DNA from: Bactrocera neohumeralis
Lineage: Eukaryota > Arthropoda > Insecta > Diptera > Tephritidae
NCBI RefSeq assembly: GCF_024586455.1
Contig: NC_065920.1
Location: forward strand, 71,704,821-71,768,820
Direction: 5' to 3'
DNA length: 64,000 bases
The translations under genes were made by a program, and so were the position numbers. Numbering within the stretch: position 1 is the first letter of the stretch; every line of letters starts with the position of its first letter. Below, in pieces: positions 45,920-57,070 of this stretch. The notes under the pieces are model-generated. The model did no database searches and was not told the DNA's origin. It was given only the letters and a program-made list of their open reading frames with translations.

Positions 45920-46525
45920 GTGATAAAGTAAAGTCAAGTTAAATGTTAAGTTAAGTACTAATAAGTTAAGTTTCGCAAAGTTAAGTTACGTTAAGTTTAA
46001 TGAAGTTAAGTTTAAATAAGCTGGGTTTAATTAGGTTAAGTTACCTAAAAATTAAGTAAAGTTTAGCTAAGATAATTTAATTTAATTTAAACTAACTTAA
46101 GTTAAGTTGAGTTTGGTTAAATTACCTGAAAATTAAATAAAGTTTGGCTAAGTTAAATTAAAATAAGTTAAGATACGTTAAGTTAAATTAATCTACGTTA
46201 AGTTAAGTTAAGACATGTTAAGTTACGTAAAGTTAAGTTAAGTTCAGTTAAGTTAAGTTGAGCTAAGTTAAGTTAAGTTAGGTTAGGTTGAGTTAATAAA
46301 GTTAAGTTAAGTTAAGTTAAAAGTTAAGTTAAGTTAAGTTAAGTTAAGTTCAGTTCAGTTCAGTTAAGTTAAGTTAAGTTAAGTTAAGTTAAGTTAAGTT
46401 AAGTTAAGTTAAGTTAAGTTAAGTTAAGTTTAAGTTTCATTTAAGTTAAGTTAAGTTAAATTAAATTAAGTTGAGTTAAGTTAAGATAAGTTAGGTTAAG
46501 TTGAGTTAAATAAAGTAATATTAAG
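45920..46525. repeat. (AAGTT)n pentanucleotide field 1
   Basis: Imperfect AAGTT/TTAAG units run through the whole interval, with a homogeneous core around 46325-46430. Edge units are degenerate (AAATT, AGGTT, AGATA). A few GTTAGGTTAGGTT pieces occur, but this is not a TTAGG telomere array. Confidence 0.93.
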
Positions 46526-48280
46526 GTTATTTAAGGATGACGAGGAAATATACATATGTAACTCATTCACTTTAGCCTTAAAGCTTCCAAACAGCACCGC
46601 AAATATTAAATCCAATTTACACTTAATTTCACCGAATTGCACTACTTATTATTAACAACTAATTCTTAATCTTAATCTTAGATGCCAAATAAAAGCATAC
46701 ATCTAGGCGCATGAGCTTATACGCAACAATTATGTGGCGATCACAAAGTCAAATTTAACACCTGAAAATGAAGTCAATTTAATACGGTGCTATGACACCT
46801 AGCCAGCCATGCAATGACAACAATAACAATAAAGTGTGCCAGAATTAGGACAGCAATTACCTGTACAATGCATAGAAGCGCACACAATTTAGCATTGTGA
46901 TTAAACCCATACATTGACAAGTGCGTGTGCAAATTTCAGCTTAAGGGTCGGCATTGTTGTTGGTGTGTATGTGTGAACACATCATTTGCACACCGCAAAT
47001 GTCAACTGCGACCGCCAATGCAACTGCCGTCTAATGACAATTGCAGCGCCAATTTATCGCCAACCAAACTTTGACTCAGCGAAATCAAATATGCAGGCAA
47101 ACCAGCATTTGTATGCGCATGTATGTATGTATGTGTGTGTGCGTGATAGTAGCACGACATGACAAATGAAGTGTCTGTGTGTGTGTGCGCGCGATATGGC
47201 GTGCAGTTTTCTGTGGCAAAGCGTTGTTGTTGTTTTTGGCGCATAGCGTGTCAACGTTGATCCCACTTGCCACCGCGCAGCGCCCCAACGACCGCTCTTA
47301 CCGGGGTACACGGTGTATTACAAAGTGCTGCGCGTTGCCAATTTACACTTCATAGCCAACAAGTTAGCACGCTGTGCTTCAACTGTCAAAGTAACAAGCT
47401 GCTAGTAGTGAACTTCCCAATTTGCGTTGCCACACCGACAGCACACACACACGCACACCCGTTTATATATTATATGAGCGCATGTGGTGTCCCAAGCGTA
47501 TATTGCAACGATTTCCTAAAATTTCATGCATTCAACCTGCGCCATTTTTGCATTTTTTATCAACGAACCAACAAACCAGCAATTGTGCTATTCTTGCCCG
47601 AGCCACATTTGTGTAGCCATCAATCGATTTATTTTCAGTCGCCTTCGCACACAAAATGTTCGATTGGCGATGCTCCAACACAACGACAGCTTTCAGCAGC
47701 TGCTTTTGATGACTTTTTTGGTAATGCCAAACTTTTGCTTGCATACTTTTTGGCGCGCATGGCAATATCTAATAGTTGTGCCAACGTGAGTGTTTGCTGA
47801 GTGCGGGGGAAAAGTGGCAGTAAGTAGAAAAAATCAAAAATAAAATGTTTTAAAAGTTTTACATTGTCAAACAAATTTTGTAAGTAACAAGCAAAATATT
47901 TCTACAAATCTAATATAAAGTCATTTTATTGCTTGTTCGATAAGATAAATATTTAAATAGTGTAACGGAACTACGAAGTTTAGTCTTCAGCGTAATTTAA
48001 AGTTCTCAAGTAAATTTGCTGTAAATAATGGCGAATAGTTTTGGAATGTAATAATAGCAAGTACTCGTTATAATAAGCCATACTATTGAATGAATGCTCT
48101 CTGTAGTGGGTTGTAGGTGCCAGCCTCATTATATACGATACGCTTATACGATAATGAACTCTGACTTATGTCAATTCGAAAGTATAGTAGTAAGCCAGCT
48201 ATGAAGTTATTGCATCAACAAAATTCTGATACTCCAGTTTTTTAAGGAGTTACATCCACTTCAGACGCATGACTTGAAAT
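46526..48280. other. Unique-looking spacer between the two (AAGTT)n fields
   Basis: About 46900-47800 is the least AT-rich part, with GTAT/GTGT microsatellites near 47118-47145 and 47173-47186. The plus frame 47267-47800 (177 codons) is the longest open frame outside low-complexity DNA. It overlaps minus-strand frames of similar quality, has no domain I recognise and lacks signs of exon structure, so I leave it as non-coding. Confidence 0.5.
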
Positions 48281-48870
48281 TAATCAAAGTTAAGTTGAGT
48301 TAAGTTAAGTTACATTGAGTTAACAACAGGAAATTAAGTAAATCTTAGCCAAGTTAAATTAATCTACGTTAAGTTCCGTTAAATTAGGTCAAAGAAGTTA
48401 GGTTATATTAAGTTAAGCTACATTAAGTTAAACTAACCTCTATTAAGTTAAGGAAAGCAGCGTTAAGTTAAGTTAGGTTAAGTTAACTTAAGTTAAGTTA
48501 TGGTAAGTCGAGTTAAGTTAAGTTGTGAAGTTAAATTAGGTTAAGTTAAGTAAGGTTAAGTTAAGTTAACTTAAGTTAAGTTATGTTAAGTCGAGTTAAG
48601 TTAAGCTGTTAAGTTAAGTTAGGTTAAGTTAACTTCAGTTAAGCTATGCTAAGTCGAGTTAAGTTAAGTTGAGTTAAGTTAAATTAAGTTAAGTTATGTT
48701 AAGTCGAGTTAAGTTAAGTTGTTAAGTTAAGTTGAGTTAAGTTAAGTTAAGTTAAGCTAAGTTAAGTAAAGCTAAGTTAAGTTAAGTTGAGTTAAATTAA
48801 ATTAAGTTAGGTTAAGTTAACTTAAAGTCAAGTTAAGTTAAGTTTAATTAAGAAAAGTTTAGTTAAGTTA
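48281..48870. repeat. (AAGTT)n pentanucleotide field 2
   Basis: It uses the same unit as field 1 but has visible higher-order structure. A ~50-90-bp phrase containing TTATGTTAAGTCGAGTTAAG recurs at about 48500, 48580, 48645 and 48690, so the block has expanded in composite units as well as single pentamers. Confidence 0.9.
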
Positions 48871-48989
48871 CGAATGACATGAAATCAAACGCGTTTTTGG
48901 TAAATTGTTTTTTTCATATAACTTCAATAATTGGTGGCTACTTTTGAAAAATTTTGGATTCTCTTGACCCCTAAGCCGATCCAAAGTGT

Positions 48990-49440
48990 ATTCAGTGTAC
49001 GAAATAATCCATCTGTATCAGTTCGTCAATGTTCGAAGAAAAATGTCTTTCTCATTTTTCGATAAGAATCTTTCGTTTAGAATCAAAAAAAAGAAACAAA
49101 GTGTTAAACTTAAGCAGTTTCGGAAATGATCCACCTGTTCCACTCGTTCAGTGAACGAAGTAATCTGCTCGTTCCACTTGTTCAGTATACGAAAAACTAA
49201 AGCTCTTTAAAATTTAGAAAAAATATTTTTTGCAGTAGCAAAAAAAAATCGCCCATTAACTCCGAAAAAAAGTGTTCCAATTGTTCAGTTTTGGAAATGA
49301 TCCGCCCGTTTCACGTGTTCAATATACGAAGTAACCCGCTAGTTTCACTTGTTCAGTGGAGAAGTAGTCCGCTGGTTTCACTTGTTCAATGAACGAAGCA
49401 GTCTGTTTGCTTCACTTGTTTAGTGATCGCAAAACTCACA
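48990..49440. repeat. Short-unit degenerate array, TTCACTTGTTCAGTGAACGAAG
   Basis: Variants of CACTTGTTCAGTxxACGAA, usually followed by GTAATCCGCT(C/G)GTT, occur near 49135, 49175, 49310, 49345 and 49378, with weaker ones at 48990 and 49410. The tightest spacing is about 35-45 bp. Confidence 0.7.
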
Positions 49441-50906
49441 GTTATAGTATAGTAGTTATAGCTTCAACTTCGCAGTAATTAGAAATACAATTTTTAAAAA
49501 GAAATATTATATATTGCAGGACATTCGAAGAAAAGACCTTGTTCACACTGTTTACCTTGTTCCTTGGCAGACGCTTTTCACACCTTCGAAAATGCAACAA
49601 AAAGCAAATACTTGCTAATGCCTTGAATCAAAGGCTATATATAGTAAGATTTAAGGTAACTTATAACCAAGTTGCACACTCTTAGGATTACTCTTATATG
49701 TATATATATATAAATACATATGCACATGTGTATATACTTTCTAATAGAAAATTTGCGATATTTCTTGTGTGATTTATAACATGCCAAAAACGTCCGTGAA
49801 CGTTGGTTCTAAAGAATAAGGAAGTAAGCGAACTTTTGTTAAATATCAAGCGCATGCACCAAATCCTTCGAAACTTTTTTCTAACTTTCTTTTTTTATGC
49901 TCTTTATCGAAAAACTTCAAGAAAACAGAATCAAAAGGTAGCAAAGGTGCTACAAACGAAACACATTAGAAGAGAAGTAACAACATACGAGGCAGCAAAC
50001 AGCATTTGCGTGATTTGCTTACCAAATTACAAGGTAGGAAAAATATCGTAGCCGGATGCGGAAGCTAGAAACTCAGCCAACTTAGCGCACATGCAAACTA
50101 TGACGCAGATATCTATATGCAAATGTGCCGGCCAACGAGCAATCGTTTCGCTGCCAATAACAACAAATCACTACTTTACTGTACGCCAATCTTACGCTAT
50201 TTCTCTGCTTGCCATGCTACTGCGCCTACAAGTGTGCTAGGAAGTGTTAGCTGCCACCACAAACGACCACAATTTCCAACAGCCGTCACTGCCACAAAAC
50301 AACCACAACACAAGATAACGCACACAACATAGTGCATTGTAGACGTAGCAACGCTAAATGCTTGAATAGAAATGTGAAAGCTGCACTTTACAACCATTGC
50401 ACGCTTTTCGGCGCAAAGTCAAATGGTACTGCACAGCCACTACAGATACTCAACAAATTGAAGAACATGTACTTTTTCAAATGTTCGCGTGAGTGTCTCT
50501 TCGCTCATGTGCCAGCTAGCGAGTGCAAAAGGCAAGCATGCAAAGGGCACTTAGAGTGGCCTCTTAGGCGCACTGGCAGCAAAGTGAAATTGCCAACAAG
50601 TTTTCCATACATTACATTCATTCATATGCCTGCACTTAAGCGCCGGCAAATGCATATTTTATCCGTGAGTGTGCTAAAATGGAAATTGTGAAATTGAGCA
50701 TATATTACGTGCTTACCTTAAAGCTTACTTATCGTACGGCAACAGCCTGTAAGTAGGCAATGGAGGTTTTGTAAGCGCAATAAATATAAATTTTATTGTT
50801 TTCCGTTTGTTTAGCAAATCATTTCGGATGTATATGAGGTTGTTTATAAATATTTTATAGCGTAGCTTTTGCCTAGTTTTCATATTAGAGTAACAATTAT
50901 TGTGAT
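49441..50906. other. Gene-free stretch with a GC-richer island
   Basis: About 50050-50690 is less AT-rich and repeat-free. Its plus frame 50332-50691 (119 codons) has many Cys and basic residues but no recognisable spacing pattern, and I do not call a gene. Confidence 0.5.
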
Positions 50907-51510
50907 GCCTACCTTTAGGCGCAGTCATTCAACCGTTTAAAAGTATAGAATAACTTTAGAAAGACTTTAGCCATTTGCTTATTAATCAAAATTTAGAATT
51001 TCTAGCTCTGTTTTTGCTTCGTACACATAATAGTGTTTAAATTATTCAATTGCCTACTTTTAGGCGCCATCATATATAAAATTTCAAAGGTTTTAGAAGA
51101 GCTTTAAAAATGTCTTCGACGTTTGCTGTCTTCTTAATATGTTTCTAGTGTTGTTTTAGCCAAGTGTTCACGTTAGAGTTTCAGTTATTTAGTTGCCTAC
51201 TTTTAGGCGCCGTCATTCACAAAACCAACAGTTCTTCAACATTTTATATAAATAAAGAATAACTTCTGAGAGACCTTAGCAGTTTGATTATCAACCAATT
51301 CTAGTTTTGGTTTACAAATTATTTAGCTGTCTACTTTTAGGCGCCATCATAAATAAAACCAACCGTTTTATAGTTTAAAGGTAAAGAAAAACATTAGAAA
51401 AGTCTTAGCCGTTAGCTTATCAGTCGCCTTAAAATTTCTAGCTCTGTTTTTGTATAGTACTTATATCAATTATTCAATCAATTATTAGTTGCCTACCTTT
51501 AGGCGACATA
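50907..51510. repeat. Tandem array of 134-162-bp units, each with a GCCTAC(C/T)TTTAGGC palindrome
   Basis: The palindrome is at 50907, 51052, 51195, 51329 (GTCTAC variant) and 51491, giving spacings of 145, 143, 134 and 162 bp. It is usually followed by GCC(A/G)TCAT and AAAACCAACxGTT. Other recurring parts are AGAA(T/A)AAC.TT.AGA.AGAC followed by TTAGC, and TTTCTAGCTCTGTTTTTG (two copies). The array fades into AT-rich sequence beyond 51510, where TTAGGCGCCTAA (51772-51783) and GCCTACTTTTGAGC (52407) persist. Confidence 0.88.
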
Positions 51511-53286
51511 AAAACAAACTGTTTTTTATACTCTTTAAAGGTACATTAATGCTTCAAAATACCTTATCGTTAGCTTATCATTCATTTTAAAACCTTGTTG
51601 TACAACAAAACTAACTTCGTATACTTTCGGGTAGTTCAATATATATGTTTAGGACTGTGATGGTCTATTCAATTTTATTTAAAATAATTTTCGTTTAATT
51701 ATTTAATTATTTTTGTTGCATTTCTTTGTAAAAAAATATTCATAAATACAGTTTTTATCTAATGTATAAGGTTAGGCGCCTAAATATATGCAAACAGAAA
51801 CCGTTTAAAAAGTTATAGCTTGCTTAATTAAATTTATTTCCTTTTCTGTTTCTTTGTTTCACATTTTATAATTAATTTAACGTAAATTTTGGGTTTAAAT
51901 ATTTTTAAAAAATATTCAAAGAAAAAAAATTTTTGAACTTTGTGTTATTTAATTTAATAATATTTTTTTACTTATTCGTAAGTACAGTTCACGATCTTCA
52001 CCATCCATTTTAATATCAAGAGCTTACCATGCACACATCAGCTTTCCGTGCCATCTCAAAAAGCACAGGTGCCTGCAAGTATGCTATAAATACTTAGTCG
52101 AAACTTAATTTGAGGAAACTATAACACTTTGTAAGCTATTGCTCCACGCACCAGCTGCTACATACGAGTAAATTAAGCAGCGTAAGAGCACTTTGTATTA
52201 CCACATAGTCCAGCAGTGAAAGCTTATTTATAGTTCAAAGTGTAAGTACCTAAAAGTATGCTATGGAGTTGAGCAAGCAGAATTTTTAAGATATTTCACT
52301 CTATGTTTGAAACTAAAACAAAATCGAGGAAAAACGAAAGGGCCTCAGCTGTCTTATTAAGAGAGTACAATAAATGTTTTGATTGATTTTTTACGAGCAC
52401 TTTGTTGCCTACTTTTGAGCGCCAATTTAATATTATTTTTAAGAAACTCCGTCAATTTTTCTCTTTCTTAGCTAGTTCTTAGCTAAAATAATCTTAAAAG
52501 TGCCAAGGAAACAACAATTTTTCCCAACCTTAATAATTCACTGTTATTTACGCTAGCCTCACAAGTTCGACAACCCTAACACGAGCGCAACAAATGACGC
52601 TCAATCTCCGCAATTTCCGAACAATTGTTTACTACAGACACATTTGCGCTCATGCTAACTGTATTAGTTTCACTATCCGCGTAATTTCGGCGCTTATTAT
52701 TATGCAACAGCGACCATTCGCTACAAAACTCGTACAATAACTCAAGTAGCATGCGGCATGTATCACTAGCCATCGAAATAACTGTACAAACAAACAAGCC
52801 CGAGTACGTGCTACAGCATAGTTGATATATCAGCAGTAAATTGAAAGCAATTGTTGCGAGTGCAATTTTTTGCCAATTTCGCTATACATAGTAATTTGTA
52901 GTATACATGCAGGCGCATAAATCACTGTGCACTGAATGTTTACATAGACCGGTGCAATTACTTGGCGCGGTGTTTTATTTGGATTTTAGGAAGTTCGGTG
53001 TTTGCATGAAAGATATTGAAGGACGGAAATGCTCCATTACAGATAGATAAGCGGTTTATACTATATTTTAGACGGCGAAAAGTATGCTATATAATAGTGC
53101 AGAAACTCGCGATTAACACTAGAGGATTGGAAAGCGTATAGAAATGGGGGAAACAATTTAAAATCACCGCTCTAAAGGTTTGAGAGCATAAAATTTGGCA
53201 CAAAAAATTTTTGGGAAATTTTATGAAGGTAGGCAGTTAAGATGCCAGCATGAGCTCTATTAGCGCTGGATGCGTCATTTTGATGC
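51511..53286. other. Gene-free stretch
   Basis: It contains the perfect 12-bp palindrome TTAGGCGCCTAA at 51772-51783 and an imperfect relative at 52407. No coding region is recognised. Confidence 0.5.
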
Positions 53287-55345
53287 ACTATCATAGAAGC
53301 TTATAATCTCTAGATATCCCTTTTCAAACCATTCCATACTCTCAATGAAACTACCTATACCCCTTATGCTTTTTTATGGACAACCATTCAAGGTTTGGTG
53401 CCTGATGGCTTCCAGGTATTTTGTGTCGAGTTTGTGATAAAGCTATATACATATATGATATAAGTAGTAAGTATGTTTAATAGTTTATAGTTATTTCTGA
53501 TCATATCTAGTAGATTTTTGGTTCTATTCTTATCATATCTGGGCCATCTCTACTTTGAAATATTACTGCTTGCTATTGAGTTCCAACTGCTCTGAGCTAC
53601 TTGTTAACAATCCATCTCTTTCCTTTGAGCGTTCCTAGTAGTAGTCATGGTATTGACCGTCTCATACGTCTAAATAGTATCCGAGCTTTGCGAACTCGTC
53701 AGCCTTTTCCTTGCTGAAAATATTCCTGTTACCGAGAGCCCAAATTATGGACAAGTTAAGTTGGCCTGCTTATCCACTGGGTGTGTTTTTTAAATGGCGA
53801 GTCACAAACCCATCTCAAAACCATGGGAAGGGATTTTCGCATTCTTACATTACTCGCCTACAAACGGATTTTTTTTGCTACCCAGAGCATATGCAGAATA
53901 ATCATTTCTGGCCACTACCAAGTGAATGACGCACAAAAAACTTTCCTAACTTGCTTGAACTTCTACACAAAACTACATCCTTCCATATCCTCTACGCCAA
54001 TACAGAATAAAAGAGAAAGAAGTTGACCTTCCTGGAATATAATATCACCTGACCTATCTGTGTGTATGTTTGCTTTCTGTATCCTCTCGTAGTTATTCTA
54101 TATAAATCCACAGGCTTTCTCTATACAAAGTATTTCCACTTTGAAGAAGCTAGCTGAGTTTGGTAAGCGGATAGAAAGAGAGATGTCAAGTTCCCAAGCC
54201 ACTACTCCGCAGTCCTTTTTGGACCCGTTGGTATAGAAAGAAGTAGTATCTTCTAGCCTCTTAGCTCTTCGCGTTCCAAAGGTGTAACTTTCGTAAGTCT
54301 CTTTCCATAAGATTGTGGAAGCCATTGTATAGTGAGTGTGATGTAGTAAATTTCAATTACATAAATCACTTCGTGTAAAACAGTTTCGGTTGATCGACGC
54401 TTTATGTGTGTTGTGCATTCGATTAGCTATCTTATACAAATACTCTTTACTCCTTCTTCAGGTATTCGGTATATGTATTAGATAGTTGGATGCTGGGCTT
54501 CCAGGGTTTGTCCGGAAAGTAATAGAACTGATTTACTTCCGCCGCGACGGCACTTCGGAGCATGCGCACGCCAACTGGATTCGGTAGAGAACGTTCCTAG
54601 CTGGCGAAATCCTGAAACTCGGTTAATCTGCTACAGAGAGGTTTGATGTGATCAAGCAGTCTTACCCAGATGTTGCTTTAGCAAGATGTGGTGTGTTTCG
54701 GTTTTTGCAAGACCGGGAAGAGGTCGCTGTTGAAGACCGTGATGGGAGACCTGCGACTTCGACAAACACCGACAATGTGACTCGTGTGCGCAAAGGTTTG
54801 AACTCAGACCGACGATTAAGTATAGTGCCGAGATGTTACCTTTATCAAAATCTGTGGTTCATGACATTGTGACGGAGTACTTGAACATGCACAAGGTGTT
54901 CACTGGCATCCAGAAATTGCGGCGAGTTGAAGTGTGCCAAGAAAATTCGAAAATGTATGAAAGTGACCCCCAATTTTTGAATAACGTAATCACAGGCGAT
55001 TCGTCACTTTTTTTGTTTCCTTGCCTGAAAAGACCGATGAAAGGCAGCATTTAAGACAACAGAGGGGAGCCAAGCAGCATGCATCTCGGCTCTCGAAGCT
55101 ATTCCGGAGAATGCCTTCCATGACGCTTTCAATGCTTGGAAATCGCGCTGGCAGCGCTGATTCAATAACTTTTTTTTTAATCGACTCAGTCTTATTACTT
55201 TCCAGATATTCCCTGTATATATCTTTGTAAGTTTTGGAACGATTAGTTCCTTTGGCTACTGCATCATTATGGAAATAATCTCATCCGATCCCGCCGCTTT
55301 AAATGGCAAGAAACTGTTTTTAGCAAATATTTTCTTCTTCTCACT
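53287..55345 (-). pseudogene. LOA/I-like non-LTR element, RT to C-terminus, split by a mariner
   Basis: Minus strand, right to left. At about 55345-55216, FLPFKAAGSDEIISIMM and PKLTKIY form the start of the RT domain (usually FKPFKAPGPDGI). Then 714 bp of mariner intervenes. The RT resumes at about 54485 with LIHIPNT.RR and NTHKASINRN (usually IPxxWR ... HTKASDFRPI). RNase H follows at 54325-53690: SFYTNGSKKDCG, with the catalytic Asp of YTDGS changed to Asn, SIRLPNSASFFKVEILCIEK, and NLSIIWALGNRNIFSKEKAD followed by EFA. The tail SIRGIGSFIESMEWFEKG lies near 53330. Most of the RT palm, including YxDD, is deleted. Many stops are present. Confidence 0.82.
54502..55215 (+). mobile_element. mariner element E, 714 bp, inserted in the LOA-like element
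   Basis: The inverted ends read CAGGGTTTGTCCGGAAAGTA (left) and CAGGGAATATCTGGAAAGTA (reverse complement of the right). The right flank is TA; the left flank is not, so the duplication is mutated or the end is slightly eroded. Inside are the DNA-binding region (DVIKQSYPDVALARCGVFRF, EDRDGRPATSTNTDNVTRV, LNSDRRLSI), SVVHDIVTEYLNMHKV, and SDPQFLNNVITGDSS with the first Asp. The reading then jumps straight to LFPCLKRPMKG, the sequence just after the third catalytic Asp. Almost the whole catalytic core is thus deleted, apparently between two similar FLF/LFP stretches. The element is oriented opposite to its host retroelement. Confidence 0.88.
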
Positions 55346-56600
55346 TACTTTAAAGCTGGACCGGTTTGTATTTACAAGTAGTTCTGGTTAAAAATTCACT
55401 GCGGTTTGCTGAATTTAATAAAAGGGAGACATTCTTTCTTAAAGTGAAAGAGAGCTGCAAACTTTTCACTTCGAGAACTTAGGTGTGCAATTGCCTCCAA
55501 TGACATAGGGTGGTTAAAATCCTCCTTTACATAGCCTGAGGAGTAGATGAGAAAACTTGACTGGAGTAGCAAACAATGAGAAAGGAAAAGAAGTCGAGAT
55601 ATTTAAATACCTAATAGCTAACCCGTTCTATAAGTTATCGGTTAAATGCTCGACCTTACTTTAACTTGTTGGATATAAATTTATGATGATTATAGTTCTA
55701 AGGAAAATTTGTTCGACAGATGATCAATTTAGGAAACGTGTCTACGTACAAAATATTTCTCAAGTATTGTTTAAAATGTTCCGCGACTTCAATAAAATAA
55801 AATATGTTTCTATATATACTATATATCTATGTATATAGTAAACTACTACCAATACATGTGCATCCTTTGAATATTTAAGGCGCGTTCATACCGCTGATAA
55901 AATTACAAAGTCAACATGAAAGAATAACAAATTTTAGTTGGCAGAAAATTGGTATAGTTGATAGTTGACTAAAATCAACTTGCCGCCAACAACAAAAATA
56001 ATAGGTGCAGAAGAGTCGTGTATAAAAACGCAGCGCGAAATAAAATACGAAAAAGTGATGAGAGTAGCGAAACTAAGGTCACACAAAATTTACTTAAGTG
56101 CTCTACATAAATTTGCATGTTGCAGGAAAATTGCGAAATCTTTTCGAAATGAAATTTACGCGCCAGATTTTCCATGCAAAAATCAGCGTAAAGCATTAAA
56201 TTGAATACAATAAAATTTAATAAAATAATGTATGCCAAATCTAACTGTAACTAACTAGTAGTAAAAGCAAGCTAAATTGTGTTTTATTTATGTTTATGTT
56301 GTGCGGCAATCACGCGTATACGAAAAAAGCAGATTTATGGCTGAAATTGCTGCGCAAATACGTGAAGATGTTTCTACCAGGAAATTTAGGGAGATGCAAG
56401 TTTTCCGAAAGCTTAAACCTAAGTGCTTGCCACCCTGATATTTAGTCAGCGAGGATGTTCTAAGTGATTCGGTACGTGTTTGTCAGGCGGCCTTAAGAGT
56501 GTTATACCCAGTAGAAGTTAATTTAGATTTTCTGAAAAATAATTTCACTATATACGGGCTACAAGCTCCCAATTAATGGATGCTTTAGACTTTTTCAGCA
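55346..56600. other. Mostly unassigned
   Basis: 55346-55560 is probably further upstream sequence of the minus-strand LOA-like element, but no motif is readable. The remainder shows no gene. Confidence 0.45.
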
Positions 56601-56734
56601 CAAATTTTCAGACTAATTTGTATTGTGTCTTGATTTGATCGAAAATGCAACAAATTTTCAGACTAATTTCAGTCATAGATTGAATTAAAATTCGAATTCT
56701 AAGGTATTGTGTCTTGATTTGATCAAAAATGCAA
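56601..56734. repeat. Local duplication with a 34-bp difference
   Basis: CAAATTTTCAGACTAATTT (56601 and 56651) and GTATTGTGTCTTGATTTGATC followed by (G/A)AAAATGCAA (56620 and 56704) occur twice in the same order. In the second copy 34 bp separates the two blocks, and in the first they are adjacent. Either copy 1 lost 34 bp or copy 2 gained it. Confidence 0.9.
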
Positions 56735-56929
56735 TGTTTACGGCTCATGATTTAAGTCCATTGGAGCCAGACTCGACGTCACTACGAACTTGGTAACATA
56801 CTCAACCTTGTTAGCGAACTCTGGTTAAATATGCATTGCAGCCGGAAAAAAGAAATCCATGTGGAATTGAACACAACATTTTCGTTCCGCAATAGAGAAT
56901 AATTGACTAATGGTTCTGCGATCGGCAGT

Positions 56930-57070
56930 TGCAACGTTGAAACCTACATATTCGGATCAAAGGGTGAAATAGGAACAGGAGCGAACTTCTTCTATAGTAA
57001 TCGGCAGTCAGAAGGTGGCTTCAAACAAAATGACCACAATTCAGTCTTTCGGGTTGAAGTTATTGGCGTA
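56930..57070 (+). pseudogene. LOA/I-like element, RNase H fragment
   Basis: VETYIFGSKGEIGTGANFFY matches the first RNase H strand pair (usually xVYTDGSKxxxxVGAGxFF; the catalytic Asp of TDGS is Phe here). NDHNSVFRVEVIGV matches the CSVFQAEVxAI helix carrying the catalytic Glu, which is kept. Only ~50 codons are readable, and stops follow. Confidence 0.72.

Noticed and set aside
47267..47800. 177-codon plus-strand open frame in a GC-richer island
   Set aside because: No domain, no codon pattern I can see, and competing open frames on the other strand; the region looks like intronic DNA.
45920..48870. Possible telomere-like (TTAGG)n arrays
   Set aside because: The unit is AAGTT, with only scattered AGGTT variants; Diptera lack TTAGG telomeres, and the arrays are interstitial.
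56280..56450. Possible coding segment reading AYTKKADLWLKLLRKYVKMF
   Set aside because: Only ~50 codons before stops, and I could not tie it to a family; kept as unassigned.
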